Source of the DNA: Clavulina sp. PMI_390
Lineage: Eukaryota; Basidiomycota; Agaricomycetes; Cantharellales; Hydnaceae
Reading direction: 5' to 3'
DNA length: 64,000 nt
Assembly: GCA_015039315.1 (NCBI GenBank)
Contig: WIDE01000011.1
Coordinates: 248,001-312,000 of the forward strand
Shown piece by piece: positions 1 to 12,732 of the stretch. The notes under the pieces were generated by a model. The model was not told where the DNA came from and did no database searches. It saw nothing but the letters and a program-made list of their open reading frames with translations. The position numbers and the translations under genes were made by a program. Within the stretch, counting starts at the first letter, position 1; every line of letters starts with the position of its first letter.

Positions 1-40
1 CGCGAGATAACCTGGCCGACTTCGATCAAGCTCTTTAGCC

Positions 41-1570
41 ATGTCCGCAAACTCAGGTCTTTCCGTGTCGTCGAGCGTCACCCAGGCCTACGCCGATGCT
101 GCCAAAAACAATACCCGGTTCATCTTGATTTCCATCCAGGGAGGTGAGCATTGCTGGGGATCCTCGGGAAGTTTTGGCTTCCCGCAGCGAATTCCTGTCG
201 CCCGGTCATAAATTTATTCTTAACTCCGCGTAGAAACCATCGATCTCGATCAGGTCGTTCCTGCCCAGTCTGACACCCTTGAGGAGGACATTACCTCCCT
301 ACCAGATCTATTGGTCAGGGTTTCTATTCTGCCTCAAAGTCGTGTTTGCTGAAGGGTGCATTTCAGGATGAGAAGGTCCCGTCTTACGTCCTGGGCAAAC
401 TGGATGCTGTAGATGACCTCAGCGGTTCATGGCTTTTCATCTCCTATGTGCCCGAAGGCGCGTCTGTGCGCCACAAGGTGAGCAAACAGTCTCCATTTAG
501 AGTTCCACTCCCTCTGATGACACTGTCCGAAAGATGCTATACGCTTCCTCCCGAAGTGCACTTACTCGATCTATCGGAGAGTCCAAGCTCAAGGACACCC
601 TGTTCGCCACAAGCAAGGTTCGCAGCTTCACCCGTTTCCGATGAATAATATCACAATCTCTGACCTTCACCTACAATTTATTATCTGCACACCAGGCCGA
701 TCTTACCCCCGAAGCCTATTCTGCCCACACGCGTTCAAGTGCTGCTCCAAAGCCCATGTCCGCGCGCGAAAAGGAGATGGAGGAAGTTCGCGCTGCTGAG
801 CGCGGCAGCAACATGGCTAGTTCGACGGCGCGCATGACCAGCCACATGTTGGGAGGAGCGACGGCAGGCGTTGGCTTTGCTTGGAGCGAAGAGTTGGAAA
901 GTGCTGTGGGTAGCTTGACCCAGGAGGGCAGTGCCGAGAACCTGGTCATCGTTGTGAGTGCTACGATCGCTGGAACGATTTGCATCGATTAACCAGTCAT
1001 GAGCTCAGGCGATCGAGCAAGCGGACGAGAAGCTTGTGCTAGTGGAACAAAAGAATATCACAATCGACCAGCTAACGACTTCATTACCCACTACGGAAGC
1101 TTGTAAGTCCACAAAACGACTCAACCTCCTACATGATTGCTAATGAGTCCCATATTCAGCCTATAGCTTCTTTGCTTGGGATCATACCGTCAATGGGACC
1201 GAAAAGCGTGATATAAGTGCGTGGCCCTGTCACCCCTTAGCATCATTGGCTCACAATCATCATTTCACTTATAGTCTTCATCTACGCTTGCCCCTCATCA
1301 TCTCCTGTCAAGTCCCGTATGCTGTACTCCTCTAGTGCCAATACTCTTGTTCAGCACGCGCGCACGAACTTCAACATCACTGTATCCAAGCGCGTTGAGG
1401 TGTCCGATCCTTCAGACATTGACGTACCGTGGCTCAAGCGCGAGCTAGAACCTACTGCATCTACCAGCACGCCTGGAAGTGCTGCGGGGAGCGGGGCGAG
1501 CACTCCAGTCATTGGCGATGAGAAGAAACCATTTGCGAGGCCAAAGGGTCCTACAAGACGCCCTCGGTGA
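41..1570 (+). CDS. Twinfilin (two ADF-H domains, actin-monomer binding)
   Basis: Eight exons can be spliced by eye (41-143, 234-313, 367-477, 534-617, 696-953, 1009-1102, 1160-1216, 1275-1570). They give an uninterrupted 360-aa protein. It has two ADF/cofilin-homology domains, roughly residues 10-140 and 185-320. The first carries the family signature VRHKMLYASSRSAL, and the second has FFAWDHTVNGTEKRDIIFIY followed by SRMLYSSS. A Pro/Ser/Thr tail follows. Twinfilins bind ADP-G-actin and cap barbed ends at cortical actin patches; that role is from family knowledge. The ATG at 41 is the only one in frame that gives the full first domain. The length fits fungal twinfilins (about 330-360 aa). The next gene is convergent, with 171 bp between stop codons. 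Confidence 0.93.
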
Positions 1571-1741
1571 AGATACTGATCCTGATGTGGCGGGTACTGC
1601 ACATTGGATTGCACGCATCGCATTGATAATGTATCCAAAAAAAAACGACCACGATAGCACGAAATCTAACGGCTAGTGTTAACCAATTACAATGATTTGA
1701 CCCCAACTCCATATCATTGTTTGGTAATCCCCTCAACAGGG

Positions 1742-4511
1742 TTACCGTGAAGCCTTCATCCCAGGGCCAGGAACGTCAGAGGCAGCAACCATTCTGGCAA
1801 TCTCTGCCCTGATCTCTACAAGACTTCCTTTGAGACTTTTCACATCCTCGAATTTCCTTTGAGCAGAGGCCTCCTGAATGAACGACCTGTGGTAGACAGC
1901 GTGAGGGACATGGCCGGGAACCAGGAAAAGTGAAGACATACTCAAGGAGAGCCTCTTGTTCCAAAAGTGGCTGGAGGGAGTGTGCTGCAGCAGCATCAGT
2001 ATCAATTACGACTTTCTCATTCTCCGGAGTAGCTGGAGTTGATGAACCAGACTGCGATTGTGAGCGCGAGACAGAAGATGAGCTGTGCTTGTGTGTTGGT
2101 GGTTTCGGTAAACGCTGTTGGTGATGGTATCCGCATGAGCAATCGATCCAGCACCTTGGAGAAATAGCCCAAGTGCAAAGCTCACCTGCATAAGCCCAAC
2201 ATGCATCTGCATAAAGTTCACCGCCCTAGTCCATACAGCCAGCTGCACTCTTTCCTGTGCACTAATCGTCATCCCACCATCAGTTCCTTTCTTCCCGCCG
2301 TCAACCGCTTTCTTTTTTCCTGCAGCAGCTGCGACTGCGGGAGGGGGTGGCACGGGCAGCCCTCGAATTCGCTTCGCGATCGCATCGTAGTCTGCAAATA
2401 ATGTTGTCAACTCCTTCCGCAGGTGTAAAATTTCGGGGCTGGAGGTGAGCTCGGGGGCAAAAGAGAGATCTGGGAGCAAGGTTTGTAGGGACGCCAGAGA
2501 AGTCTCGATGTCGGACTCAACGCGGAGGAGAAGCTGGATGAACAAAGATGAGCGCAGGCACCAAAAATATACAGCATGATACGCACAGCGTGCAAACGGG
2601 TAAATGCGGTTGCTGTGTGAGCTTCGTATAGCATTTCTTTCCGTCTGTAGGGCTCCGTTAGCCGATGTAGTCAGAGAAGCCTTTGCATATGGAAAGAACT
2701 TACGAAATGATGGCGTTGCACTCGCGACATATCCTAAAGTTTTTCGCCTCCTTTTCCCCCACATCTCCAACACCCGGAACACTAGTCGTCGAATTCCGCT
2801 TTGACACGCCATACGAAATAGTCTCAGGCACTTCACGTACCCGCCCGGTTTTCTTATCCACTGTAATGAGTAGTGAACAAGGGCGGATGCGATTCGGTTT
2901 CTTGGGGGGGAGGGCGCAGACAACCAGCCCACAGAGCCGGCAGTGATGCTTTCTGTTTGTTATAGGATGGAAGGACTGTCTAGAATAGATGAGGTGAGGG
3001 GCTATGAATTGAGGCATAGCAAAGACAGCTTACTGGCAGTGCGGACATGCGGTAGCAGCGGCATCATCTTGCCAGGGGGTGATGACTTGCTCGGCGGCTA
3101 GGAGATAAGGGAAAAACTTTGAAGTGAGTGGGCGTCTTGAATCAACCGAGCCCATGCTCACCTCGGATAGCAGCTGGCGTCCCAGGTTTTGGCTCAACAA
3201 CCGACCGAAACAGGTCACCTGGTCCACGAGAGCCGATATCGGAGAAGAACGAGGATGAGCGGCGAACCAATGATAAAGGATTAGGTCTCGGAGAGGTTGG
3301 ACTTGAGGGGGGAGAGGATGATGGAGTCGGGGCAGGAGACTCATCCGAGAAATGCAAGGTAATGAGCTGAAGGCAATGAGGTCTGGAACTCAGTACCAAC
3401 CCCATTTACGAAATAAGAATGCAAACCTTCTCAAGTCGCCTTTCTATCCTGCGTTCTTCGCCACGCTGCTGGGGGTTAGCGCGTTTGTCCCTTGCGGCTA
3501 CAAACTCTGATGTTAGGACGCGGTATGCCCCTTTAGGTTGGAATCCCGGCCGGTACGGGGCTCGAATCTGAGAAGCAGGAGCTGGAGAGCTTGCTGGTAG
3601 TGGAGGGGGCGAGGGTGTGGCGGCTGCAGGGGTTAATGAAGGCGAAGGCAGGAAAGGCACAGGGACAGGATTGGGCGAGGGGGATGATATAGGAATTGGC
3701 GATCGGACTGGTGCTAGGGCGGGAGACGGTGCTGTTGAAGGCTTTGGACTATGGATAATGGCCTCTGGGAGTGCCTGGGTCGGAGGGATGGGGGAGAGTT
3801 GTCTGGAGAGACTCTTCGCATCTGGGGTGGATATTGAAGGTGACGTTGGAGCGGATAATTCTAACGTTGCCGAGGAGGCAGGACCAGCGAGAACGTCAGG
3901 AAGCTCGGGCAGAACAGGCGGACCAGACGATTCTTGATGTGAAGGCACTGGTTCATCTTTGGGGGGTGGCCGAGGTACATCGGACGACGTTGCGGCAGGT
4001 ACTTCAGCAGATGCAGCCAGCGGCGGCTCAGGTGCTAATTCTGGCGACTCTGCCAAGGCCGTGTCGGGCACAGAATCGCGAGGGCGGAGAGGAGATGAGG
4101 TGGCTGGTTGGGAAAAGGCGGATGCCCTAGGGCCTAGGCGCCTAAAGGTGGAACCGCTACTCGAGGTACTGCTCGAGGACGTGAACGTCGGACGGCTCAC
4201 GGGTGGAGACTCATTTGGCAATGATGAAGGTGCCAAACCTGAAGACGCAGATGAACTATTTGGAATCGTGCCGCGGGGTGGAGAGGGTAAGTCCGATGTA
4301 GCTGTAGGCGTAGGCTCGCGTGCTTTCGGTGTTATGGGCTCGGGATTCGGATTCAACTGAGCAAAGTCAGCACTCGTCGACGACAGACGCTTCGAACCCC
4401 GTTTTGACTATGTGTGAATAGCTTCAGAGTTTATCCTGGACGGCTAGTATATGTAAAATAACCTACCTGATAGGGGACATAGTTGAGGCCATTGGAGTAG
4501 GCGTCCGTCAT
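1742..4511 (-). CDS. FYVE-domain vesicle tethering protein, Vac1/Pep7-Rabenosyn type
   Basis: The start ATG is 4511-4509; exon 1 is short and reads MTDAYSNGLNYVPYQ. A long Pro/Ser-rich low-complexity region follows (about 4370-3420). The FYVE finger lies at about 3090-2700: WQDDAAATACPHC and then the basic PI3P-binding loop RKHHCRLCG, with further zinc ligands C-G-L-V-V-C and ICREC. The C-terminal part (about 2650-1742) is helical and ends FEDVKSLKGSLVEIRAEIA, like the Rab-binding coiled region of Rabenosyn. Family knowledge: such proteins link PI3P and Rab5/Vps21 to SNARE fusion at endosomes. The intron borders around 3425-3130 and 2650-2000 are not resolved here, so the ends are firmer than the middle. 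It shares a 77-bp intergenic region with SPT6. Confidence 0.85.
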
Positions 4512-4588
4512 GGCTTGTGTTCGCTTGTTGTGCCCTGTTGTTGCGGGTCGACTCGCCTTGCCCAACTTTATATCCCGCTTCTTCCATC
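4512..4588. promoter_or_regulatory. 77-bp divergent promoter between the FYVE gene and SPT6
   Basis: Only 77 bp separate the two start codons, so 5' leaders and core promoters of both genes must fit here or overlap the neighbouring coding region. A TTTATATCCC stretch at about 4567-4576 is a possible TATA-like element for the plus-strand gene. No other motif is clear. Confidence 0.5.
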
Positions 4589-7500
4589 ATGTCCGACACT
4601 GAAATGCTCGATGGGGCCCAACATGACGAAGAACTGCCTTCCGACGAGGGCGAGGGTGATGATGTGAATCCCCTATCTGACGACAGCTCCGAGGAAGCAG
4701 CGACCGACGAAGAAGAGGCTCAGAATGTCCGTAAAGACTTCATTGTCGACGATGATAACGAGGAAGACGATGACTCGGATGCCGAAGAAGAGAGGCACAA
4801 GAACCGCAGAAAGCGGAGAAGAAGACGTGCGTTCCTACTCTCTCAAGTCCTACCTCAGCTCTACTTATACTCTCCGTTCTGTTACCGCCAATGCTGTCGT
4901 GCCTATATTCTGCATGTAATTTCTTCATATTATCTCTCCTCATTCAACAGGCGTTACTCTTGAGGATGATGATCTGGATCTCGTAGCTGAGAACACTGGC
5001 CGCAAGGTCTCCTCCCGACCTGAACTCTCGCGTCTTCGACGAGGGCGCGCGTCGCCAACAGGCGAACGCGCTATGACAGCCGCCGATCTCTCAGACGATG
5101 ACGACGACATTCCCGACATCCACGACATCTTCGAGGATGTCCAGCGCCAGAAAGCCACCCGTGATGCTTTCGAGGATTACGACATGGACGGCGATCAGGA
5201 CGACATGGATAATTTCATCGATGATGAGGAAGATGAAGTTGGCGCTGATGGGATGGGCGAAGAGGAACGCGCTGAACGTCGTGCGGAGAAAAAGCGCAGC
5301 GAGGCCCAACGCAAGAAGGCTATGGGCTCTCATGTGCAGATGACTGGCTTTGAGCCAGGGGTTTTCGACGAGATTTACGAGGTGTTCGGCCAAGGTGATG
5401 ACTATGACTGGGCGCTTGATGAGGAAGACATGAGCGATTCGGAGCAACCTAAAGATATGAAGTGGCAGGATGTGAGCTTTTCTTTATTCATAGCCCTTTT
5501 GATCTGCATTACTGACGCCTGGTGTAACTTTGCCCCCTTGATGATAGGTTTTCGAACCCTCCGAAATTGCTGCGCGCTATCTTACTGCAGACGACGATGT
5601 CATCCGCGCAACAGATGTACCAGAACGCATGCAGCTCAATACCTCCTCTCTCTCTCCCCACGCAACCCTTGGACCATCCCTCCTCAATACCCCCTTCCCC
5701 GAATCCGAAATCAACAACGCTGCGGAATGGGTTGCAACTCGTCTCCCCTCCCGGATACGAGACCAATATTTTGTGCCAGGTGGGATGCACAACGATCTGC
5801 TGCACGAAATGATCATTGCTGTCACTAAGGTCATCAAGTATATTCTGGTCGACTTCCTCGAAGTGCCGTACATATGGGCGCACAGACGAGATCACTTTTC
5901 CCACTTTGTGCCAGGGAAGCCTCGCGTCACGATGCTTGAGCGAGACGATCTCTGGCGTGTGAACCAGCTTGCAGGACGATTCCGTGCCTTATGGCAGCGT
6001 CGGATTGTCCTGGACGAGACCTGGCAGCGGATGGGGACGACAGACGACTACTACGAAAACACACTACGACCGGGAGCACATCTGAACTCGGTCGAGGGTG
6101 TAAGCGATACTCTTGAGTGGTTATCGATGAAGCACAAGAAACCATATCAAGACGCCATTGACTTTGCGAGTCAGGATGCGGAGACGGGAGATGCGAATGC
6201 CGGGCGTCAGAAGAAGCCTAGCCGCATCACGCAGTATGATCTCGCAAAAAGTTCAGTCGTATCACGACTGGCCAGTGTAAGTTTATTACCCGTCTCCAGC
6301 CATTCGAACAATCCTCCTAACTGATACTTCGCATTGTTCTCTATTACAATAGAGCTTTGGCCTTGAGCCCTCTGATGTTGTCCGCAATGTGGTTAGCGAC
6401 CGCAAGCAGTTCTTCACCGAGGACCAGCAGACTACCCCCCTCATCTTTGCTGAAGCGTTCGTCAGTGGAGAGTCTGGTGGTGGAGGCCCTGCAACGCCCG
6501 AGGACGCGCTCCAAAGTGCACGGATGATTCTCGCTACCGAGCTAGGGAAGGATCCCCTCCTTCGGCAAGTGACAAGGGACCGGTTCAAGAGTGGGGCAGT
6601 TGTCAGCGTCAAGCCTACCGAGAAGGGAGTGAACAAAATTGATGACCAACATCCTTATGCTGTACGTCCCGCACGATCAGAGCTTCTTTTTTGTCCTTAT
6701 CGTCTCAACATACGTCCATCAAATCTTCTGACCTCTTGTTTTCCACTAACAACAGCCATTCAAATACCTTCTCAACAAGCCTGTATCCAAATTCGCTAGC
6801 GATACTCAGTGGCTGCACATTCTTGCTGCTGAAGCTGACCATCTCGTCACTGTTGAGATCACCCTCTCCCAACGCGATGAAACCGCCTTCCGCGATTCTC
6901 TCTTCCGTGCCATCAGTAGTGATGGGTTCAGCGATGCCGCAATAGCGTGGAATCATCAGCGTGGGCAAATCATCGAGGAGGCAATCGAGAAGCATCTCTA
7001 TGCGATGGGGGTGAAACACGTGAGGGAGTGGCTCAAGGACGAGGTTGAAGAGCTATTAGGGAATCGCTGTGCTATGGAACTCGAAGCGGTGTGTTTGGCA
7101 TCTCACTTGATCTCCTTCAAAACCTTCCACATCTGACCTTGACGTCTTTCATTCATAGCGTATTGACGTTGCACCCTACCGACCCAGAGACTTTGAGAAG
7201 GGCGAGATCCCTGCCGTTCTCGCGCTCTCATGGGGCAAAGGTGACCCCCAGAAGGACGCCATCTTCGCTGTGTTCATGGACGAAGCAGGCCATGTCCGCG
7301 AGCAGATCAAGTTTGATAACCTCATCGATCCTGATGCACGGAAGGATTTCCAAGACTTCGTTAAGAAGCGAAAACCAGACGTCGTTGCTGTGGGCGGGTT
7401 TTCCATCCTTTCCGTGAGGTTGTTTGATCGTGTCAAGGAAGTAGTTGGTCATGAGAGTGAGCTGGCCGCTGCTTTAGGAGACGGCGAAGAAGGAAGCGTC

Positions 7501-9973
7501 GTACCTGCACCCTCGCACGATGACGGCAAAGACAAACCCCCTCCTGTCATTTGGGTCCCAGATGCAGTGGCAAGAGTATTCCAGCACAGTAGGCGAGGTG
7601 CGGAGGAATTCAACTTCATCCCTGTCATTGGGAGGTATTGCGTGGGCCTCGCGAGATATGTGCAAAGCCCCTTGAGCGAATACGTCGCGATGGGCGCGGA
7701 TATTAACGCCATCTCATTCAACGAGGACCAACAATTGGTGAGCTCTCGTTTTGTTGTATTTGTTACGTGGCCTAGACTCATTCGTCACTGCAGCTACCAA
7801 ATGACAAGCTGCTAAGCTTCCTTGAGCGAGCACTCATTAACATCGTAAACGATGTGGGTCTGGATATCAACCGAGCTGTGATGGACCCCTACTATCGCTA
7901 TGCCCTTCCCTTCATTGCTGGGTTAGGTCCTCGTAAGGCTCAAGCCATGGTGAAACGAATCGGCCAGCTGGTATGTTGGAATTTCTTCCCGGTCGCAACG
8001 CTACCAGTAAACTAATAGGACCTACCATAAAGGGCACCGTCATGATTCGTGAAGAATTCATTACAAAGGAGATCTTAACAGCTCAGGTTTTCATCAACGC
8101 TGTTGGATTCCTCAAGACCTCCCAGGATGAATATGATGATGGTGACAGCCGAGGGAAAAAAAGCAGCGCTTCTCGCCTCGATCCGCTTGATGCCACCCGC
8201 ATCCATCCCGAGGATTACGACCTGGCGCGCAAAATGGCCTCTGGTGCTCTCGAGCTGGATGAAGAGGACTTCGTCAACCAGCACCCTTCTTTACCCGTCA
8301 TGACACTCCAAAGCGACGAGAACTCCCAGGCCAAGCTTGACGCCCTCAATCTCGACGAGTTTGCACAGAATCTCCTCGAGACCAACGATGAGCGGAAACG
8401 ACACACCCTCGATGTCATCCATGACGAATTGTTAAATCCATTTGGGGAACTTCGGCCAGAATTCCCGACCATGACAGATTGGGAGATCCTCACGATGTTG
8501 ACCGGCGAAACGAAACGTACCCTTGCAGCCGGACGTATCCTGACAGTCACCGTCTCCCGCATCAAAAACGATGGCGTAGACGTCCGCTATGATAATGGTA
8601 TTGAGGGCTCGATTGCTCGGGACAGACTATCAGCTTCCCATGCCGATCCTGGCAAAGTAGTCAAGCTTCGACAATCCATCCAGGCTGTCATCGAGTCTGT
8701 CAAAGTGCAACCTGGCCCTCGTGTCTCGTCCGTTCTGATCGCCCTACCAGACGCCATCGAGCTGGCTGAAACTAATCGCCAGAAGAAGTTCGACGAGCAC
8801 TACAACTCGGAGGCCGCACGCCAAGCCCAGGAACTTCAGGAGCGCAGACAGCGTAGCGAGGCCAACCGCACTCGTCGTGTGATCAAGCATCCCTCATTCA
8901 AGAATTTCAATTCAAGAGAGGCAGAAAACTGGCTCGCTCCGCTGCAGCATGGCGATGCCCTCATTCGACCATCGTCAAAGGGCCCGGAACATCTCGCCGT
9001 AACATGGAAGGTTGCGGACGGTGTCTTCCAACATATTGGTGAGCATTCATGTTCGGCCCTTTCCGTTGACATTATACTGAGGTCGCCCACAGATGTTGTT
9101 GAGTCGGGCATGGAGACGGCATTCAGTGCTGGGCCGCAGTACACCATTGATGGGCGTTACACTTACTCTGATCTTGACGACTTACTCGTCAACCACGTCA
9201 AAGCCATGTCTCGCAAGGTCGACGATCTCATGGCCTCTGAAAAGTACAAGGGTGGCACGCCCCAGGAACTAAGTATGTCGTGAGAAATTTGGTGCAAGAG
9301 GATAGCAAGGCATCTAACATTCTATCACCAGCGAACTGGCTCACAAACTTCGTCAAAATGAATCCAAATCGCTCTTCCTATGCCTTTGGGCTGAACCGTC
9401 AAAAGCCAGGTTACTTCAACTTATCATTTTTGGCGAATATTGATTCACCCGTGCAAACCTGGGTATGTCCCTTTTTTTCTCCATTGGTTTGAGTATTGCC
9501 TCAACTATCGTGGTTTCCAGCAAGTCAAGGTGACCCCAACGGCGTACAGGCTGGGCGAAGTTGAAGTGGGATCCGTAGCCGATCTTTGTGACGCATTCAA
9601 GCGGAAGTAAGTGATTTATTCCCACTATCTCTTTTTTACGTAGCGTCTCATCACCTTTGTGCGTACTTCTAGACACCAAAAAGACATGCGGACAATGGCC
9701 AATGGTGGGAAAACCCCGTATGGCGCCGGCCGCGCGACGCCTGGACGACAAACCGGTGCAACACCCGCCTACAACACCCAGTACGGCAAAACCCCCAACC
9801 CCTACGCCCGCACCCCTGCGCCACCATACGCGAATCTTGGGAAAACCCCCAATCCTCACCAACCCCCACCCATGGGTATGCAGGCGATTCCCCAGCAATT
9901 CATGCCCCCTCCCTCGAATATCCCTGCGGGAATGAACCCAGAGCGATGGAGGCAAATGCAAGGGGGACGTTAA
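4589..9973 (+). CDS. SPT6: Transcription elongation factor SPT6 (histone chaperone)
   Basis: A protein of roughly 1,500 aa in about ten exons. It starts with a strongly acidic, Glu/Asp-rich region (about 4589-5460), as in all Spt6 proteins. Next come the Tex-like core (RKDFQDFVKKRKPDVVAVGG at about 7340-7400 is in the YqgF-like fold; FIAGLGPRKAQAM at 7910-7950 is the helix-hairpin-helix) and an S1 domain (RILTVTVSRIKNDGVDVRYD, about 8535-8600). The C-terminal tandem SH2 region follows (AENWLAPLQHGDALIRPSSK at about 8925-8985, on to 9600). A Gly/Pro/Thr-rich tail ends at 9973. Spt6 binds Pol II and H3-H4 and restores chromatin behind polymerase. The ATG at 4589 is the first in frame after the short promoter; an upstream in-frame GTG is unlikely to be used. 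Confidence 0.95.
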
Positions 9974-10974
9974 TCCCTCCCTGTTTCCATTTTTCATCAT
10001 TTGTTGAAGCTTTTTCTTACTATGTTGCATTAGCCGTATAGTTTCTTGTATACCACCACATCATTGGATCCTTTTTTACATACATCGCCTTATTTCAGGG
10101 CCGCTTACGCGCATTTGCGAGCTGATCAAATTGCGTGTGGATTCCCAGAAACAGGGCAGCGTTATTGAACCCCAAATTAGCAGCCAGTTTGGCCATGTTG
10201 TGCCAAGACATTTCCACTCCTCCCCCAGGTTCGCTTCGTCTCTGCCATGCGAAAGGGAACCCGCTATTGGATTCCCGTTACACAGAAGGATACTTTCTTT
10301 TACCCCTACCAACCTGCCTAGTTGACTTTTAGGCGCCTACCAGGGTGCTTTTGGGCATGAAACCTTTGCTCCATTACCAAATGCGAGCATGTTGTTTCGT
10401 CTGCCTCGACACAATAAACTATCCATCGGGGCCACGTGATTCTAAACCGGGTTTGAGGTAATCCGTCTTAATTGCTGTCCAATCGCCAAGCATGCACATC
10501 CGCCAAGCCAAGCCACAATTGTCATCTGACTCACTTCAGCAAAGGGGTTCCTACGTACTCAACATAAACGGCTATTATTGATCTTCACAGTCGCTTGCTT
10601 CTTCGCGCCTCAATCTAGAGGCACCCGACTTTACTCAAAGGCATTGTGTTTGTGACTCCATCAGGCTCCACAATTGGTCATGGAATCTCTTCTGAGCTTT
10701 TCAGCCCCTCTCCCATGCTCTCCAAGTTATATGCTTTACGTAGCAAGAGTCGTGAATGGCGCTCAAACATCAACTTCTTGGCGACCAGAACCATGCGGTC
10801 CGTGCGATGAGGCCTCCTTTTTTTTTTTACGTCGTGCGTCCTGCGCTTGGCTTCGATGTTATATAGGGTATCAAGAGGCCTCTTCCCTACATAGTTCGCC
10901 CGTCGACGCTGATAGCCCCATCGTATTATATCCCTACCACAAGACTACCAACCAACCTAGCTAGGGCTTCCCTA
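9974..10974. other. Intergenic region between SPT6 and the NIS1-like array, holding array-unit flank
   Basis: No gene is seen. The stretch 10364-10432 closely matches 13010-13081, which lies downstream of the second array gene; the shared core is ATTACCAAATGCGAGCAT. The stretch 10510-10690 matches the distal promoter of the third array gene (13968-14330). So flanking DNA of the array unit extends toward SPT6 beyond the first intact gene. The proximal part is the promoter of the first array gene. Confidence 0.6.
10735..10974 (+). promoter_or_regulatory. Conserved promoter module of NIS1-like gene 1
   Basis: Three elements recur in the same order before all four array genes. First is TTTACGTAG (10735-10743, 240 bp before the ATG). 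Second is a T-run plus ACGT word (about 10824-10838). Third is a TATA box TTATATAGGG (10859-10868, about 110 bp before the ATG). A pyrimidine-rich leader follows. The TACGTA core is a palindrome of the bZIP/CRE-like kind; which factor binds is not known. Confidence 0.6.
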
Positions 10975-11508
10975 ATGTTTTCCAAGTTCATCACCACCCT
11001 TGTTGTCTTCTTCTGTACCCTATGCGCTATCTATCCCGCATCAGCTAGGGTTACTAGCATCACTGCTCCTGCCACTGTCACCCCTGGCACTCCCTTCCAG
11101 GTGACCGTCAAGACAACACCCTTCATCGATAATATCATCAATTACTACATGGTCTTTGGGATCGCACCCCAAAGTGACACGAATACCGGGCTGCACACCC
11201 TGCTCGGGATGGGCTATGATCTGGTGACGAACAACGAGTCAGAGACTGGACTTGGGACATTCGATGTGACCCTCACTATCCCCAGCACCTATGACCCGTC
11301 CACGGACGGTAGTGCTGTCAATCTACGAACTATTGTATTCAGCACGGTAAGTCGTCCATCCTTTCCCTTGCATGAAATACTTTCTAGTTAATTTACCCAC
11401 CATGCAATACCGTCCAACTCTCCACCATACTTTCTGTGCATTTATTAGGTTGGTGCATCGTGGCAGGGCATAACCTCTCCCTTCAGTACCAATATCACTG
11501 TTATTTGA
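10975..11508 (+). CDS. NIS1-like secreted effector, array copy 1
   Basis: Exon 1 is 10975-11346 (372 nt), the phase-0 intron 11347-11448, and exon 2 11449-11508, giving 143 aa. The signal peptide is about 24 residues (hydrophobic core, then PASA before RVTSIT). The mature part has the NIS1-family (Pfam Nis1) layout: R-V-T-S-I-T-A-P-x-T-V-x-P-G-T-P-F near the mature N terminus, a central NYYMVFGIAPQ, then GYDLV, and a C-terminal VGASWxxI...FSTNITV. The mature chain has no cysteine and one N-I-T glycosylation site near its end. Family knowledge: NIS1 proteins are fungal effectors, described as acting on plant BAK1/BIK1-type immune kinases. Whether this copy does so is inference. Confidence 0.8.
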
Positions 11509-12175
11509 AAAAGAATGTTTCCTGTCCCGCCGTCCTTCGATGTTTTCGGTATTTTCCTTGTTCCCGTGCTTTCTTCCATGGGTGTATTAGTTGTGTATTT
11601 GGGGTACATGTACCATCCCATCATCAAATCTCCTATACACGCAATTCATTATGTCGACACTCGTAGCGTAATTCTTGGCTTGAATGAAGGATTCTTGTAT
11701 TGGCAAAGATAGGGCAGTCATTAAGCGCTCCCAATTTGGCAGCCAGATCGACTCCATCCCAGCCATGCCCAGCTGTCACACAACTCACCTCAAGTTCGCT
11801 TCACCTTAAAATACCACATGATCCATTGCACCATAGTCTGGACACATGTGACTCTTCTTTATCAGCAATTGACTCCCACGCATGCTCCATAATTGGTCTT
11901 TGGTCTCTTTCGAGCTTTTCAGCGCCGCTTCCATAATTGCCACTCTATGCTTTACGTAGTAAGAATTTGATATGACCCTTGCACACTACAACTCGTACTG
12001 AGCAGAATCAAGCGGCTCGTGAGATGAGACCGATATTTTTACGTCCTGTGCCTGGCTGAAATGTTATATAGGGCGCGAAGGGTTCTCTTCCCCACTCTAC
12101 TCCGCTCATCGACGTCGATAACTCCATTGTGTCGTCTCCCATACAAAGACTATCAAACTTCCCAAAGCTCCTCCA
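11509..12175. promoter_or_regulatory. Spacer and promoter of NIS1-like gene 2
   Basis: The first half is the 3' flank of copy 1; it shares words such as GTGTATTTG with the flanks of copies 2 and 3. The second half is the promoter of copy 2: TTTACGTAG at 11951-11959, TTTTTACGTCCTGTG at 12036-12050 and the TATA box TATATAGGG at 12065-12073. Spacing to the ATG (225 and 111 bp) is nearly the same as in copy 3. No other gene is seen. Confidence 0.6.
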
Positions 12176-12732
12176 ATGTTTTCCAAGTTCATCACCACTC
12201 TCATCATCTTCCTGTCTACCCTCTCTGCCATATGCCCTGCGTGGGCTCGGATCACTGGCATCACTGCTCCTGCCAACGTCCACCCTGGCACACCCTTCAA
12301 GGTCACGGTTTCAACGGAGAACTTCATTGATACCTACGTCAATTATTACATAGTCTTTGGCATAGCCCCCCAAGGCGATACAAGTGCAGCATTACATACT
12401 CCGATCGGAACGGGCTATGACCTAGTGGCGCATAAGGAATCTGAGACCGGGCATGGCACGTTTCAGGTATCCCTCACCATCCCGAGCAGCTACAACCCAT
12501 CCACAGACGGCCGTGCTGCCAATCTGCGGGCTATTGTATTCAGCGCGGTCAGTACCTCACCTTTTTCTTCGCATCGAGCACATAGACAGCTTCTTTTTGA
12601 TCTGATGTCGACCAACATGCTACACTATTTCTAACCCCAATATGCTCCCACGTGCATTTTCAGGTTGGCGCGTCTTGGTCGCCCATTACACCTCTCTTCA
12701 GTACCAACATCACTGTTACGCGCCATAAATAG
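12176..12732 (+). CDS. NIS1-like secreted effector, array copy 2
   Basis: Exon 1 is 12176-12547 (372 nt), the phase-0 intron 12548-12663, and exon 2 12664-12732, giving 145-146 aa. Signal peptide, RITGITAP start, NYYIVFGIAP centre, GTGYDLV and C-terminal FSTNITV are as in the other copies. It ends in an extra TRHK shared only with copy 3. Its intron is also visibly similar to that of copy 3 (both begin GTCAGTA and share CATCGAGCAC), so these two look like the most recent duplicates. The mature chain has no cysteine. Function is inferred from the NIS1 family only. Confidence 0.8.
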
